DNA of 63,983 nucleotides, from contig BAXC01000009.1 in the NCBI GenBank assembly GCA_001310375.1, forward strand, positions 1 through 63,983. Reading direction: 5' to 3'. A program made the position numbers and the translations under genes. The notes under the pieces are model-generated. The model did not search any database and was not told where the DNA came from. It saw nothing but the letters and a program-made list of their open reading frames with translations. Positions 50,518-62,730 of this stretch are shown here, in pieces. Position 1 is the first letter of the stretch. Every line of letters starts with the position of its first letter. The stretch is from Bacillus sp. JCM 19041. Lineage in GTDB: Bacteria; Bacillota; Bacilli; Bacillales; Bacillaceae_D.

Positions 50518-51001
50518 GCCGTAGGACAGAGCGCTACCCAGTAGAGAACACGAACTCGCTCTGGCAGTTGTATCAGACCGTGTCATTTTGGAAAGTAGCT
50601 AAAATCTTTTTTGTTAGCCAGTCGGCAAGAATCACTCCATCATTAAAATTAAAAAACTGGCTTTACCGCACTTTTTTAAAAATGAAGATTGGAGATCACA
50701 CCGCATTTGCATTAATGGTGATGGTTGATGCGATGTTTCCAGAGCGAATAAAGGTTGGAACAAATACGATTATTGGATATAATACGACGATTCTTGCCCA
50801 CGAGTATTTAATAAACGAATATCGTCTTGGTGATGTGGTCATTGGAGATAATGTTATGATTGGTGCTAACTGTACGATTCTTCCAGGTGTGAAAATTGGC
50901 GATAATGCATTGTAGGTGCTGGTACAGTTGTCCATAAGGATGTAGCGGCAGGGGCTTTTGTTGCTGGCAATCCGATGCAAGTAATTAAAAACAATAATTG
51001 A
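50514..51001 (+). CDS. yvoF: Hexapeptide-repeat acetyltransferase YvoF, one frameshift
   Basis: Left-handed beta-helix acyltransferase (NodL/Maa type), substrate unknown. Repeats such as [15 protein letters not shown] and [19 protein letters not shown]. One A is missing near 50909 (restored [20 protein letters not shown]); 162 residues, ending TGA 50999-51001. GTG 50514 overlaps the ppaX stop. Last gene of the hprK operon. Confidence 0.9.
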
Positions 51002-51037
51002 ATGAAGAAGCCGTTCAGAGTGGAAGATCGGTTTTAG

Positions 51038-51300
51038 ACCGTAGACAAAAACCTCTGAGATTTTCTCAGAGGTTTTTGGTCAATTGAAGTTGGAGTTTTT
51101 TTCATCCTCCAACTCGTGTTTGGCTGAATAAAAGAAGACGAAGATGAGACCACGGAAAGCAAAGTGTATGTCGGGCGAGTACAAAGCGGGAAAAGCATCG
51201 TATCTTCACTCATCAGTAAAAAGCTTGGCGACGGTCTCGCTTTTACGAGACTTGTCGAAACCGTTTTGAGTAGCAGAACGGTTTCTTTGTCGCCTACGGT
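51038..51300. other. structured intergenic element, class unknown
   Basis: ACCGTAG (51038-51044) and CTACGGT (51294-51300) are inverted repeats bounding the region. Inside are the terminator at 51047-51078, a hairpin AGTTGGAG/CTCCAACT (51088-51114), GATGAG/CTCATC (51143-51214), and a three-way junction: GGCGAC/GTCGCC (51227-51232 with 51289-51294), GTCTCG/CGAGAC (51234-51251) and AAACCGTT/AACGGTTT (51258-51284). No convincing gene. It is neither a T-box nor any RNA that I recognise. Could be a non-coding RNA or a MITE-like repeat. Confidence 0.5.
51047..51078 (+). terminator. intrinsic terminator after yvoF
   Basis: AAAAACCTCTGAGA and TCTCAGAGGTTTTT form a 14-bp perfect stem with a 3-base loop, T-run at the end on both strands. 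Confidence 0.9.
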
Positions 51301-51328
51301 TGACATTTCGTATGCTGAATTGTAAACT
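51300..51328 (+). promoter_or_regulatory. sigma-A promoter of the his operon
   Basis: TTGACA (51300-51305), 17 bases, TAAACT (51323-51328). It gives a leader of about 58 bases before hisZ, with no attenuator or T-box in it. Confidence 0.75.
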
Positions 51329-51392
51329 GTTAAAAAACTTTATCTCATTAGTGATTTAACAAACTAAAGTGAATTAACAAGGAGCGATTATT

Positions 51393-52572
51393 TTGTCTGA
51401 ACCATTTATGTTTGAAAAACCGTTAGGTATGCGAGATGTTTTACCGGCGCCTTTTCGAATGCAAAAACGAATCGCCGAACGGATCCATACGGAATTAGAA
51501 GCTTGGGGCTATGAACAAGTACAGACTCCCACTTTAGAATATTATGACACAGTCGGTAAGTCCTCGGCTATTTCGGATAAACAACTTTTTAAATTGATTG
51601 ATTTGCATGGAAATACACTTGTGTTGCGTCCAGATATGACTGCTCCAATTGCACGCCTTGCATCATCAAGCATGAAACAAGTACCGTACCCATTAAGGTT
51701 GTCTTATCATTCAAGCTTATACCGAGCGCAGCAGGTAGAAGGTGGCAGACCAGCAGAATTTGAGCAAATTGGTGTGGAATTAATTGGTGATGGTACAGCT
51801 AGCGCGGATGGCGAGATGCTTATTTTGTTTAAGCAAGTGCTTTTTAAAGCCGGTTTAAACAATTTTCAAATAGCCATTGGTCATATTGGTTTTTTAAATG
51901 CGCTTTTTATTGAAGTGCTTGGTACAGAAAAGAGAGCAGTGGCGTTGCGTCAACAGTTATTTGAAAAAAATGACGTTGGTTTTCGTGAACAAGTTTCCTT
52001 ATTTAACCTTTCATCTAGTGAAGAGAAAAAACTACTAAAGCTTAGTACGTTGCGGGGCGGTAAAGAGGTGTTGGAAGAAGCAGAGAAACTTGTTCATTCT
52101 ACTGCAGGAAAGCAAGCAATTAACGAACTTCGTGATTTGGCACAATTATTACAGGATGATCAATTGTCTTCTTATGTCAAATTTGATTTAAGCCTTGTGT
52201 TGCATATGAATTATTACACAGGATGTGTATTTGAAACTTATCATAATCGATTGGCTCAACCTCTTGGAGGAGGAGGCCGTTATGATGCTTTGCTTGAGAA
52301 ATTTGGCCGTCCTGGACCTGCAACAGGTTTTGGCTTGCGTTTAGATTTACTTACAGAAGCAATTGGAAAACGGGAAGCTTCTGAAAAAAAAATCTTGTGT
52401 CTTGTATAGCAAAGAACGACGTAAGGAAGCTTACCAATTGGCGGATGCTTTAAGAAATGCGGGTAAAAAAGTTGTTATACAAGATGTGGATGGAATTGAA
52501 AGTGTGGATCGTATTTCTTCGATTTATGACATGCATTACGTTGTAAGTAAGACGAGTGGAGGGATGAACTAA
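51393..52572 (+). CDS. hisZ: ATP phosphoribosyltransferase regulatory subunit HisZ, one frameshift
   Basis: Histidyl-tRNA-synthetase-like partner without aminoacylation activity, needed by the short HisG. Class II signatures: [32 protein letters not shown], and [14 protein letters not shown]. The A run at 52384-52392 has one base too many; removal joins the C-terminal domain, 392 residues. TTG start at 51393 after AAGGAG. Stop overlaps hisG by one base. Confidence 0.94.
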
Positions 52573-53177
52573 TGAACGAGCTGACAATCGCGATGCCGAA
52601 AGGAAGGATCTTTGAAGAGGCAGTCGAAATGTTGCGTTTAGCTGGTTATTCGTTGCCCGGTACTTTTGAGGAATCAAGAAAATTAATTATTGAAGTACCT
52701 GAAGAAAGGTTGCGATTTATCTTAGCAAAACCGATGGATGTTCCAACGTATGTCGAACATGGTGTTGCAGATATTGGTGTCGTTGGAAAAGATGTGATGC
52801 TTGAAGAAAAGCGTGAAGTACATGAAGTTCTTGACTTGAAAATTAGTGCATGTCATATGGCTGTGGCTGCATTACCAGGATATGAAAAAGGTGAGCTGAA
52901 CCCTAAAGTTGCTTCTAAATATCCAAACTTAGCAACACGCTATTTTAAAGAACAAGGAGAGCAAGTAGAAATTATTAAACTAAATGGTTCAATTGAACTT
53001 GCGCCGATTATGGGATTAGCTGAACGAATTGTTGATATTGTCTCGACGGGGCAAACGCTAAGGGAGAATGGACTAGTTGAATTGGAACAAATTGAACAAA
53101 TTACGTCGAGATTAATTGTTAATTCGGCTAGTTACCGTCTTAAAGCGGATGTTATAGCAATATGGTTGAGCGGCTAG
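52572..53177 (+). CDS. hisG: ATP phosphoribosyltransferase HisG, short form
   Basis: First step of histidine synthesis: ATP + PRPP to N1-phosphoribosyl-ATP. 201 residues, lacking the regulatory C-terminal domain of the long form, so it must work with HisZ. Signature [20 protein letters not shown] and [11 protein letters not shown]. Starts by one-base overlap with hisZ. Confidence 0.96.
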   Translation: MNELTIAMPKGRIFEEAVEMLRLAGYSLPGTFEESRKLIIEVPEERLRFILAKPMDVPTYVEHGVADIGVVGKDVMLEEKREVHEVLDLKISACHMAVAALPGYEKGELNPKVASKYPNLATRYFKEQGEQVEIIKLNGSIELAPIMGLAERIVDIVSTGQTLRENGLVELEQIEQITSRLIVNSASYRLKADVIAIWLSG

Positions 53178-53202
53178 GAAAAGTGGTAAAGGGGACAGTC
53201 TA

Positions 53203-54483
53203 ATGAGAATAGTAGAACTAGGAGAGACAAACCGGATATCTTTAAAACGAAGTGGTCTACACGGCAGCAAAGAAGACGTTAAGTCGGTAGAAGATATTAT
53301 TGGTGCTGTTAAGGAAGGTGGCGATCAAGCACTTTTTCAATTTACGAAACAGTTTGATGGGGCTAACTTAAATGATCTACGTGTATCTTCAACTGAAATT
53401 GAAGCTGCTTATAGCGTGATTGATTCTCAAGTACTAGAAGCAATAAAGCAGGCGATCAGCAATATTAAATCTTTCCACCAACAGCAGAAAGGAAAGTCGT
53501 GGTTTCAGACCACTAAAGACGGAACAATTTTAGGACAGCAACTAACTCCGCTCGATTCTGCTGGCATATATGTACCTGGTGGAAAAGCGGCATACCCTTC
53601 TACCATTATGATGAATGCCATTCCAGCCCAGGTGGCAGGAGTTGAATCAATTACAATGGTTTCTCCTCCAGATCCCAATGGGACGCTTCCACCGGGAGTG
53701 CTTGTAACGGCAAATGAGTTAGGCGTCGATACAATTTATAAAGTTGGTGGAGCGCAAGCAATAGCAGCACTGGCATATGGGACAGAAACGATTAAACCAG
53801 TTGATAAAATTACTGGACCTGGTAATCAATATGTCACGCTTGCCAAACGGTCTGTTTTTGGTGATGTAGACATTGATATGATTGCAGGTCCTAGTGAAAT
53901 TTGTGTATTAGCTGATTCTCAAGCAAATCCATCATACATTGCTGCGGACTTGCTTTCACAAGCAGAGCACGATGAACTTGCCACTTCAATTCTTGTAACA
54001 GATTCAAAGGAATTGGCCATCACTGTAAAGAAGGAAGTCGGCAGTCAACTCCAATCGTTACCTAAAAAGGAGATTGCAGCGAAAGCGATTGGAACGTTTG
54101 GGACCATTTATCTTGTTCCAACGCTTGATAAAGCAATTGATGTTGTAAACCAACTTGCGCCAGAGCATTTGGAAATTATGACTGAGGAACCTATCTTATT
54201 ACTGGGGAAAATCAAACATGCAGGGGCGATCTTTTTAGGGCCATATAGCACAGAGCCAGTTGGTGATTACTTTGCAGGTCCAAATCATGTGTTGCCGACA
54301 AATGGTACAGCAAGGTTTTCAAGCCCTTTATCAGTCGATGATTTTATGAAAAAATCAAGCGTTATTTCATATAGTCGAGATGCGTTAAAACAAAATGCCG
54401 CGTTAATCACAGCTTTAGCCCGCTTAGAAGGCTTAGAGGCTCACGCCCGGGCAGTCGATAAGCGAATGGAGGAATGGTTATGA
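53203..54483 (+). CDS. hisD: Histidinol dehydrogenase HisD
   Basis: Zinc enzyme that oxidises histidinol to histidine in two NAD steps, the last steps of the pathway. Signature [27 protein letters not shown], metal and catalytic residues in LSQAEHDE and APEHLEIM. 426 residues, unbroken. Ends overlapping hisB as ATGA. Confidence 0.97.
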   Translation: MRIVELGETNRISLKRSGLHGSKEDVKSVEDIIGAVKEGGDQALFQFTKQFDGANLNDLRVSSTEIEAAYSVIDSQVLEAIKQAISNIKSFHQQQKGKSWFQTTKDGTILGQQLTPLDSAGIYVPGGKAAYPSTIMMNAIPAQVAGVESITMVSPPDPNGTLPPGVLVTANELGVDTIYKVGGAQAIAALAYGTETIKPVDKITGPGNQYVTLAKRSVFGDVDIDMIAGPSEICVLADSQANPSYIAADLLSQAEHDELATSILVTDSKELAITVKKEVGSQLQSLPKKEIAAKAIGTFGTIYLVPTLDKAIDVVNQLAPEHLEIMTEEPILLLGKIKHAGAIFLGPYSTEPVGDYFAGPNHVLPTNGTARFSSPLSVDDFMKKSSVISYSRDALKQNAALITALARLEGLEAHARAVDKRMEEWL

Positions 54484-55067
54484 ATAGATCGTATGAAGTG
54501 AAGAGAAAAACTGGGGAGACCGATATTGCTTTAACATTTTCCATTGATGGAAAAGGGCAATCAAGTCTTGAAACGGGTATTCCTTTTATGGAGCATATGC
54601 TTGATCTCTTTGCAAAACATGGTCGTTTTGACTTACAAGTGAATGCAGTTGGCGATACCGAAGTGGATGATCATCATACAACAGAGGATATCGGCATCTG
54701 TTTAGGCGAGGCTTTAAAAGGAGCTTTAGGGAATAAAGAAGGCATTAAGCGTTATGGAAATGCGTTTGTACCAATGGATGAAACGTTAGTGCAAGTTGTT
54801 GTGGATTTAAGTAATCGTCCCCATCTAGAATTTCGGGCGGACCTTCCTAGCCAAAAAGTAGGCACATTTGACACTGAGCTTGTGCATGAGTTTTTTTGGA
54901 AGTTTGCATTAGAGGCAAGAATGAACTTGCATGTAATTGTGCATTACGGCAAAAATACGCATCACATTATCGAAGCGATCTTCAAAGCATGTGCACGGGC
55001 ATTGCAGGAGGCCACTTCCATTGATCCAAACATAGAAGGAATCTTATCAACAAAGGGGATGCTGTAA
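54480..55067 (+). CDS. hisB: Imidazoleglycerol-phosphate dehydratase HisB
   Basis: Sixth step of the pathway. Mn-binding motifs [23 protein letters not shown] and [18 protein letters not shown]. 195 residues, monofunctional. ATG 54480 is chosen for its ATGA overlap with hisD; ATG 54474 would add two residues. Confidence 0.96.
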   Translation: MNRSYEVKRKTGETDIALTFSIDGKGQSSLETGIPFMEHMLDLFAKHGRFDLQVNAVGDTEVDDHHTTEDIGICLGEALKGALGNKEGIKRYGNAFVPMDETLVQVVVDLSNRPHLEFRADLPSQKVGTFDTELVHEFFWKFALEARMNLHVIVHYGKNTHHIIEAIFKACARALQEATSIDPNIEGILSTKGML

Positions 55068-55718
55068 TGATCGGCATTATTGATTATGGAATGGGCAATC
55101 TCCATTCTGTATCAAAAGCACTTGAACGTCTGGGAATTCCGTATCTTGTTAGCGATCAACCACAAGAATTAAACCAAGCGAATGGCTATATTTTGCCTGG
55201 CGTGGGTGCGTTTCCAGATGCAATGGCAACGTTAGAGCAGACAGGAATGCGTTCGTTTTTAGATGAATTTGTTTACGGAAAAAACCGCTCTTAGGTATTT
55301 GTTTAGGAATGCAGTTGTTGTTTCAGTCGAGTACGGAATACGGAGATACTTTAGGGTTAGGTTATTTACCTGGTAAAGTGAAGCGATTTGAAGGCATTGA
55401 TTCAAGTGGTTTAACATACAAGGTCCCTCATATGGGCTGGAACGAACTTTGCATTGAAAAACCTGCCTCGATAGTAGAGGATATTCCAGTAGGTCATGTG
55501 TACTTTGTTCACTCATTTTTAGTAAATACAATAGATGAAGTGATCGTCGCAAGCAGTAATTATCATCAAAAAGTACCAGCGATTGTTCAAAAAGGTTCTG
55601 TATACGGAATGCAGTTTCATCCTGAAAAAAGCGGTGCGGTTGGTATGAGCTTATTACAACGATTTGGTCAATTAGTGGAGGGGAATTCATATGCCTTAAC
55701 AATTTATCCGGCTATTGA
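55067..55718 (+). CDS. hisH: Imidazole glycerol phosphate synthase glutaminase HisH, frameshifted
   Basis: Supplies ammonia to HisF. N-terminal [20 protein letters not shown], glutaminase nucleophile Cys in [10 protein letters not shown] (regained after one A is added to the run at 55279-55284) and catalytic His in MQFHPEKSG. With a further T restored at 55696 (the hisA start) the frame ends at TGA 55716-55718, giving 217 residues and an overlap of about 28 bases with hisA. The end is inferred from the repair. Confidence 0.88.
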
Positions 55719-56411
55719 TATTTTAGGTGGAAAATGCGTGCGGCTCCAACAAGGCGATTACAGCACAGAAACGATTTATGGGGAATCGCCACTAGCAATG
55801 GCACACTCCTTTGAAAAATCAGGTGCACAGTGGTTCATTTAGTTGATCTTGATGGGGCTAAAGCGAAACAGCCAGTAAATCATGAGGAGATTATTCGTAC
55901 TGCGCAAAGTCTTGATATTCCCGTTCAAGTTGGTGGCGGCATACGAACTGAGGAAGATGTTAACCATTACTTAAATAACGGGATTACTCGTATTGTTCTT
56001 GGCAGTGTAGCTATCCAAAATCCAGAGTTTGCGAAACGGATGCTTAAGCAATATGGAGAAAAAATTGCGATTGGGATTGATGCTCGCCATGGTTTTGTCG
56101 CAACAGAAGGTTGGTTAGAGACGTCGCAAGTATTGGCGGAAGACTTAGCAGAGGAAATGGCTAAATATGGTGCGAGGACGTTTATTTTTACAGATATTTC
56201 TCGTGATGGGATGCTAACTGGTCCAAATACTGAAGCTTGCATGCGAATTGCAAAAGCCGCTAATGCAAACGTGATTGCTTCAGGTGGAGTAGGGACATTG
56301 AGTGATATAGAAGCTTTGGAACAGGCAGAGCTAAGCGGAGCAATTATTGGAAAAGCACTATATACAAATCGTTTTACGCTTGAACAAGCTTTGGCTATTG
56401 GGGGCGAATAA
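55691..56411 (+). CDS. hisA: ProFAR isomerase HisA, two frameshifts
   Basis: Fourth pathway enzyme, (beta-alpha)8 barrel. Catalytic Asp in [17 protein letters not shown] and Asp in [14 protein letters not shown]. Two T bases seem missing: one right after the start (ATGCCTTAAC should be ATG CCT TTA AC) and one near 55834 (restored [12 protein letters not shown]). 240 residues after repair. ATG 55691 follows GGAGGGG. Confidence 0.94.
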
Positions 56412-56412
56412 A

Positions 56413-57172
56413 GTGTTAACAAAGCGGATTATACCTTGTCTCGATGTGAAAGATGGTCGTGTCGTCAAAGGGACTCAATTTTTATCCTTACGAGATGCCG
56501 GAAATCCAGTGGAACTAGCAACATTTTACGACGAAGAGGGAGCAGATGAACTTGTTTTTCTTGATATTTCCGCTTCTTATGAAGGTAGACAAACAATGGT
56601 TGATGTTGTTCGCGAAGTTGCTGGAACGATAGCAATCCCTTTTACAGTTGGAGGGGGAATTAATACGATTGACGACATTCGAAAAATCTTGAGAGCTGGA
56701 GCAGACAAAGTGTCTATTAATACTGCTGCGTTGCTTCGCCCAGAATTTATCGCAGAGGCTGCTCGCTACTTTGGCTCCCAGTGTATTGTTGTTGCAATTG
56801 ATGCTAAGTTTGACGAAGCATCTGATTCCTGGCGTGTGTTTACACATGGAGGTAGAAATATAACAGAATGGCAAGCGATGGACTGGGCAAAGCGAGTGGA
56901 AGAATTGGGTGCTGGAGAATTGTTAGTAACAAGCATGGATCAAGATGGAGCAAAAAAGTGGGTTTCATTTGCCTCTACTACGACAAATTAATGAAGTTGT
57001 TACGATACCGATTATTGCCTCGGGTGGCGCTGGGAACGCGCATCACTTCGCTGAAGTTTTCCAGGCAGGATGTGCTGATGCAGCGCTAGCTGCATCCATC
57101 TTCCATTACAAAGAAACGTCGATTCAAGAAGTAAAAGCATACGTGAGAGAAAAAGGGGAGCTTATTCGATGA
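56413..57172 (+). CDS. hisF: Imidazole glycerol phosphate synthase cyclase HisF, one frameshift
   Basis: Barrel enzyme producing IGP and AICAR with HisH. Catalytic Asp in [15 protein letters not shown] and in [12 protein letters not shown] (after repair). The A run at 56952-56957 has one base too many; removal gives [17 protein letters not shown] and 252 residues, identical to the usual length. GTG start at 56413, one base after the hisA stop. Confidence 0.95.
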
Positions 57173-57792
57173 AACAAGTACGCTTTGATGCAGACGGGCT
57201 TGTGCCTGCCATTGTACAAGATGCAACTAGTAAGGAAGTGCTGACGCTTGCTTATATGAATCAGCAGTCCCTTGATAAAACGATAGAAACAAAAGAAACG
57301 TGGTTTTTTAGCCGTTCGAGGCAAGAGTTGTGGCATAAAGGAGCGACTTCTGGAAATACACAAGAAGTCATCAACCTTCGCTATGATTGTGATCAAGATG
57401 CAGTACTTGTCTCTGTGAAACCTAACGGTCCAGCGTGTCATACAGGCAACTATAGCTGTTTTTCTGAATCGTTATTAACAAATAAATCGACAAGGACTGA
57501 ATCAAATCGATTTGATATATTAAATGAGTTAGAAGCGATCATAGCTAAAAGGCAAGCGGAAATGCCTAGCGGGGCGTATACAACCTATTTGTTTACCGAA
57601 GGTGTAGATAAAATCCTAAAAAAAGTCGGTGAAGAAGCAAGTGAGGTTATTATTGCAGCTAAAAATCGAGATCACGAGGAATTACGGATGGAGCTAGCTG
57701 ATCTTTATTATCATACATTCGTGCTTATGAGAGAGCAGGACCTTCCTTTAGACAGCGTGCTTCAAACGATGCTAGAGCGACACTCAAATTAA
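57169..57792 (+). CDS. hisI: Bifunctional phosphoribosyl-AMP cyclohydrolase / -ATP pyrophosphatase HisIE
   Basis: Catalyses steps three and two of the pathway. N-terminal cyclohydrolase with zinc motif [11 protein letters not shown] and [10 protein letters not shown]-terminal pyrophosphatase with [20 protein letters not shown] and [11 protein letters not shown]. 207 residues. ATGA overlap with hisF. Confidence 0.95.
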   Translation: MKQVRFDADGLVPAIVQDATSKEVLTLAYMNQQSLDKTIETKETWFFSRSRQELWHKGATSGNTQEVINLRYDCDQDAVLVSVKPNGPACHTGNYSCFSESLLTNKSTRTESNRFDILNELEAIIAKRQAEMPSGAYTTYLFTEGVDKILKKVGEEASEVIIAAKNRDHEELRMELADLYYHTFVLMREQDLPLDSVLQTMLERHSN

Positions 57793-57800
57793 TCAGTTTG

Positions 57801-57833
57801 GCCTCCAGTATTTAAAACATTTGGGGGCTTTTT
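57801..57833 (+). terminator. intrinsic terminator of the his operon
   Basis: GCCTCCA pairs with TGGGGGC (one G-U) around a 14-base AT-rich loop, then TTTTTG. Moderate stem. Confidence 0.65.
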
Positions 57834-57984
57834 GTGTTGGTTCGTGACGAATTTATGACAGTCCAATGATGTATTGGAACAGATCATTTATTCTTTTTGG
57901 TGAAAATTTTTCTGCCCCCTCACAGCGTAGTATGTTTAGTGTATACTTGAGCATAGATAATATTGCTTGGAGGGACAAGCGTTT

Positions 57985-59065
57985 ATGAAAGAAGAGCAAG
58001 ATAAGAAAGAAAGCTCAAAAACAATCATCCCATTTTATCAGAGCGGTGATTATTTTTTCATAGAGGATTGCACGCATTTCACAATAAACATCTGAATCGT
58101 GCTGCAAAACTATTTGAACGTGCTGTTAAATTGACGGCTTCAGAGCCAGTTTTTAAAATACAGTTGGCAGCTGTTTTAACGGAGCTTGGGGAGTATACAC
58201 GTTCTAATGAGTTGCTTCATAGTGTGCTAAAACAGCATGAATCAAAACAGTCTGTTTGTTATTTCTTTATCGCAAATAACGAGGTGTATTTAGGTCATTT
58301 TTATCAAGCAGAGAAGCATGTTCGAATTTATTTAGAGCTTGAACCACAAGGTCAATTTGCGGAGGAAGCCCAGGAATTGCTTGAGCTTTTTGAGGATGAA
58401 CCGTTTATCGATGGTGAAAATGAGGCCGATTCTGAACAGTTTCTGGATGAACATGAACGAGCGTGGCTAATGCTCCGAAATGGAAGCATTGAGGAAGCTG
58501 TTTTATTGCTTGAGGCGATCGTGGAAAAGCACCCAGGGAGTTGGGCTGCACAAACTCATTTGGCAGAGGCTCTGTTTCGATTAGGCAAAGAAGAAGCCGC
58601 ATTTGCCCATTGTTATGCTGTGCTTGAACAGGACGAGGGTAATCTCCTTGCTGTCTGCAATCTCGCATTATTTTATTTAGAATTAGGCATGCTAATCAAA
58701 TTAACCATTACCGAAACATGCTTAAACAAGTGATGCCAATTGATATAGATCACCTTATTCGTATAACCGAAGTATTGTGTGCTTTAGGTGTCTATGAACA
58801 GGTTGTTGCTCGTAAATTAATTGCCACTGGGACTAATGATCAAGACCTATTGCGCTGTTTTGGCGTAGCTTTTTATCATATGGGTGATGAGCTAAAAGCA
58901 ATTCATTACTTAAATCAAGCTGTATCCATTGGTGATGTGAAAGCAGAGCAGCTTATATTGGATATTCATCAAGGGAACGCTGGTAATGTATACTTCACTT
59001 TATTTGGTAGCAAAACAGGTCTGAGCAGAACAGTAGACAGTACACGAGATAATCCGCTACGATAA
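57985..59065 (+). CDS. Tetratricopeptide repeat protein YvcD-like, two frameshifts
   Basis: Helical TPR array (RAAKLFERAVKLTASEPV, AWLMLRNGSIEEAVLLLEAI, HLAEALFRLGKEEAAFAHCY, YLNQAVSIGDVKAEQLI), likely a protein-interaction scaffold; function unknown. One T is missing at 58053-58058 (restored YFFHRGLHAFHNKHLNRAA) and one C near 58688 (ELGHANQINHYRNMLK). About 360 residues. ATG 57985 follows GGAGGGA. Same position as B. subtilis yvcD, between his and trxB. Confidence 0.85.
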
Positions 59066-59152
59066 AATAGAGAATGCAATGATTTACTTTTTATAAAAAC
59101 CTGTACAAAAGGGGAACCACCAAGATGAAGTCAGGTAGAGTAAGGAGTGTAG

Positions 59153-60107
<955 letters not shown>

Positions 60108-60205
60108 CCGTCATCAGTTTTTAACGATGCTGTAACCCTTTTGAAACACCTTAGCTTTATAATAGGGAACAGTAATTGACCCCCTTTTTTAATATAGTTT
60201 TTCTT

Positions 60206-60235
60206 TTGGGCGCAGAATTCTGCGCCCTTTTTTTG
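60206..60235 (+). terminator. intrinsic terminator after trxB
   Basis: GGGCGCAGAATTCTGCGCCC is a perfect palindrome (60208-60227) followed by TTTTTTT. Confidence 0.92.
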
Positions 60236-60335
60236 TGTGAATTTAAATAAACGAAATGAACAAAAAGCTGCAAACGTTGTAGCCTAACCTATTTACTTGT
60301 ATACTATAGAATTAGGAACGTGAGGTGAATTGGAC

Positions 60336-60824
60336 GTGCAACGTATAGCAAATTGTATATTAACTACAGAAGATCAGTGCTTAATGTTACAAAAACCAAG
60401 CCGTGGATGGTGGGTAGCACCTGGCGGTAAAATGGAGCAAACAGAGACGATAAAGGAGGCCGCGATTCGGGAGTTTCGTGAAGAAACGGGCTTGCAAATT
60501 GAAGCGGCTGTTTTGCGCGCAGTAACAACAATCGTTATTGTGGATGAAAAACAACAAGTAATGGATGAGTGGATGATGTTTACATTTTCTTCGTCCAATT
60601 ACAGCGGAACAATGTTGAAAGAATCACCGGAAGGGAAATTAGTTTGGCAGGACCTTAAAGCTCATTCAAATTTACCGATGGCTCCAGGAGATCATTTTGT
60701 TTTTGACCATGTTTTAACAAATGAAGGTATACTTTACGGTACTTTTTATTATACAGAAGACTATAAGTTAGTGAAATATCGACTTGACCCACTACCGGCT
60801 AGCCGGGAGGAGGCTGTGCAATGA
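60336..60824 (+). CDS. yvcI: Nudix hydrolase YvcI
   Basis: Hydrolyses a nucleoside diphosphate linked to another moiety, substrate unknown. Nudix box [20 protein letters not shown] followed by ETGL. 162 residues from GTG 60336, which follows GAGGTG by nine bases. Overlaps rapZ by four bases (ATGA), so the four genes to crh probably form one operon. Confidence 0.93.
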   Translation: MQRIANCILTTEDQCLMLQKPSRGWWVAPGGKMEQTETIKEAAIREFREETGLQIEAAVLRAVTTIVIVDEKQQVMDEWMMFTFSSSNYSGTMLKESPEGKLVWQDLKAHSNLPMAPGDHFVFDHVLTNEGILYGTFYYTEDYKLVKYRLDPLPASREEAVQ

Positions 60825-61716
60825 AACAAGCGGATGTTGAAATCGTTATTATTACTGGGATGTCTGGCGCGGGAAAGACTGTTGCTGTTCAAAGTTTTGA
60901 AGACTTGGGGTATTACTGCGTCGATAACTTGCCTCCTGCCCTGCTACCTAAATTTATTGAGTTAATTGAAGGTGGCGTTGATCAAGTAACAAAAGTGGCA
61001 CTTGTCATGGATTTACGAGGTCAGTCGTTCTTTGATGAACTATTTAAAGCAATTGATGAATTAAATGAGACACCAGTAAATCGGTTGCGTGTGCAGATTC
61101 TTTATCTAGATGCGAAGGATGCCAAGTTAGTCCAACGTTATAAAGAAACAAGAAGGACCCATCCTCTTGCAAAAGGTGGCCTCCCCCTTGAAGGGATACA
61201 ACGTGAGCGTCAATTACTTGAAGAGATGAAAGGGCGAGCCCAACAAATTGTTGATACAACTGATTTAAAACCTGTTCAACTCAGAGAGAAGATCATGCAG
61301 CGCTTTGCCTCGAGTGAACGCCAATCGTTTACGGTTCATTTTGTGTCGTTTGGTTTTAAATATGGGATTCCGATTGATGCCGATTTAGTTTTTGATGTCC
61401 GCTTTTTGCTAATCCCCACTATCTAGAAGATTTAAAACCTAAAACAGGTTTGCAATCAGAAGTTTCTTCTTATGTCTTGAAGTGGAAAGAAACGAAACAA
61501 TTTCTCGAAAAGCTAACCGATTTGTTTGACTTTGTGTTGCCACAATACAAACGTGAAGGAAAGAGCCAAGTCGTTATTGGCATTGGTTGTACTGGGGGAC
61601 AACATCGATCAGTAACACTTGCAGAATATTTTTGTTCCCATTATGAAGCGAGCTATGATGCTCGTGCAGGCCACCGTGATATTGATAAACGAAAGGCAAA
61701 GGCACACCATTTATGA
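60821..61716 (+). CDS. rapZ: RNase adapter / nucleotide-binding protein RapZ (YvcJ), one frameshift
   Basis: P-loop protein; in E. coli it links GlmZ RNA decay to amino-sugar levels, in Bacillus it binds nucleotides and affects competence. Walker [27 protein letters not shown], and C-terminal [21 protein letters not shown] is missing near 61409 (restored [17 protein letters not shown]); 298 residues. ATG 60821 overlaps the Nudix gene. Confidence 0.94.
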
Positions 61717-62692
61717 AGAAAAAAGTGGTTGTCATCGGTGGGGGAACAGGGTTATCCGTTATTTTACGAGGTTTAAAAACGTTTGAAGTAGATATTACAG
61801 CGATTGTTACCGTTGCAGATGATGGAGCAGTTCGGGTATTTTACGGAAAGAGTTGGATATCCCACCACCTGGCGATGTCCGCAACGTATTGGTCGCACTT
61901 GCAGAAGTCGAGCCATTGGTCGAAGAACTATTTCAACATCGCTTTGCAAGCGGTGATGGCTTAAATGGTCATTCACTTGGTAATTTGTTATTAGCTGGGA
62001 TGACATCAATCACAGGTGATTTCCAAAAAGGGATCTCGACAATAAGCCGCGTATTAAATGTGCGTGGGCGAGTATTGCCAGCAGCAAATGAAAGCATTAT
62101 TTTGCATGCCGAAATGAATGATGGTTCAATTGTATCAGGAGAATCACAAATCCCACTTGTATCAAAAGGGATCAAACGTGTATATTTATCGCCTTCCTAT
62201 GTCACACCGTTACCAGAGACAATTCAAGAGCTTGCACGGGCTGATTTGATTGTACTTGGACCAGGCTCCTTATATACGAGCATTTTACCTAATTTGCTTG
62301 TGCCGGGAATCGTTGAAGCGATCCGAGATTCGAAAGCCAAGAAGGCGTATATTTGTAATGCCATGACGCAAGCGGGAGAAACCGATGGGTATTCTGCGTC
62401 AGACCATTTGCAAGGGTTAATAGATCACTGTGGTGAAGGGCTTGTGCAGTATGTATTGGTTAATGGCGAACCGATTTCTAAAGCTGTTCTAGGACGTTAT
62501 CAATTAGAACGAGCACAGCAAGTAATCGTTGATGACAAAGAACTTGAAGATTTAGGCGTGTCCATCATTAAAGACCGTTTTGTGTTAGAATCAAACCAGA
62601 AGCTACGTCACGATGCAATGAAAGTGTCTGAAGCATTACTTGATTTGTTAAAAGAACAACCGCAGCAAACAAATGAAAGAAGCAGCTGTTAG
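61713..62692 (+). CDS. yvcK: Gluconeogenesis/morphology factor YvcK (GlmR), one frameshift
   Basis: CofD-like protein needed for growth on gluconeogenic carbon and for wall synthesis; binds UDP-GlcNAc and stimulates GlmS. N-terminal [17 protein letters not shown]. One G is missing near 61827 (restored [21 protein letters not shown]). 326 residues. ATG overlaps the rapZ stop. Confidence 0.94.
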
Positions 62693-62730
62693 GGCGGAGA
62701 AATTGCCGCCCTTAAGAAAGGGTGAGGGGC

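Noticed and set aside
51034-51306. 90-residue minus-strand open frame in the yvoF-hisZ gap
   Set aside because: No ribosome site, it reads through the palindromic yvoF terminator, and the composition looks non-coding. The palindromes explain the open frame.
51329-51392. T-box riboswitch for histidine before hisZ
   Set aside because: No T-box sequence (GGTGG core), no specifier loop and no terminator/antiterminator pair in the leader.
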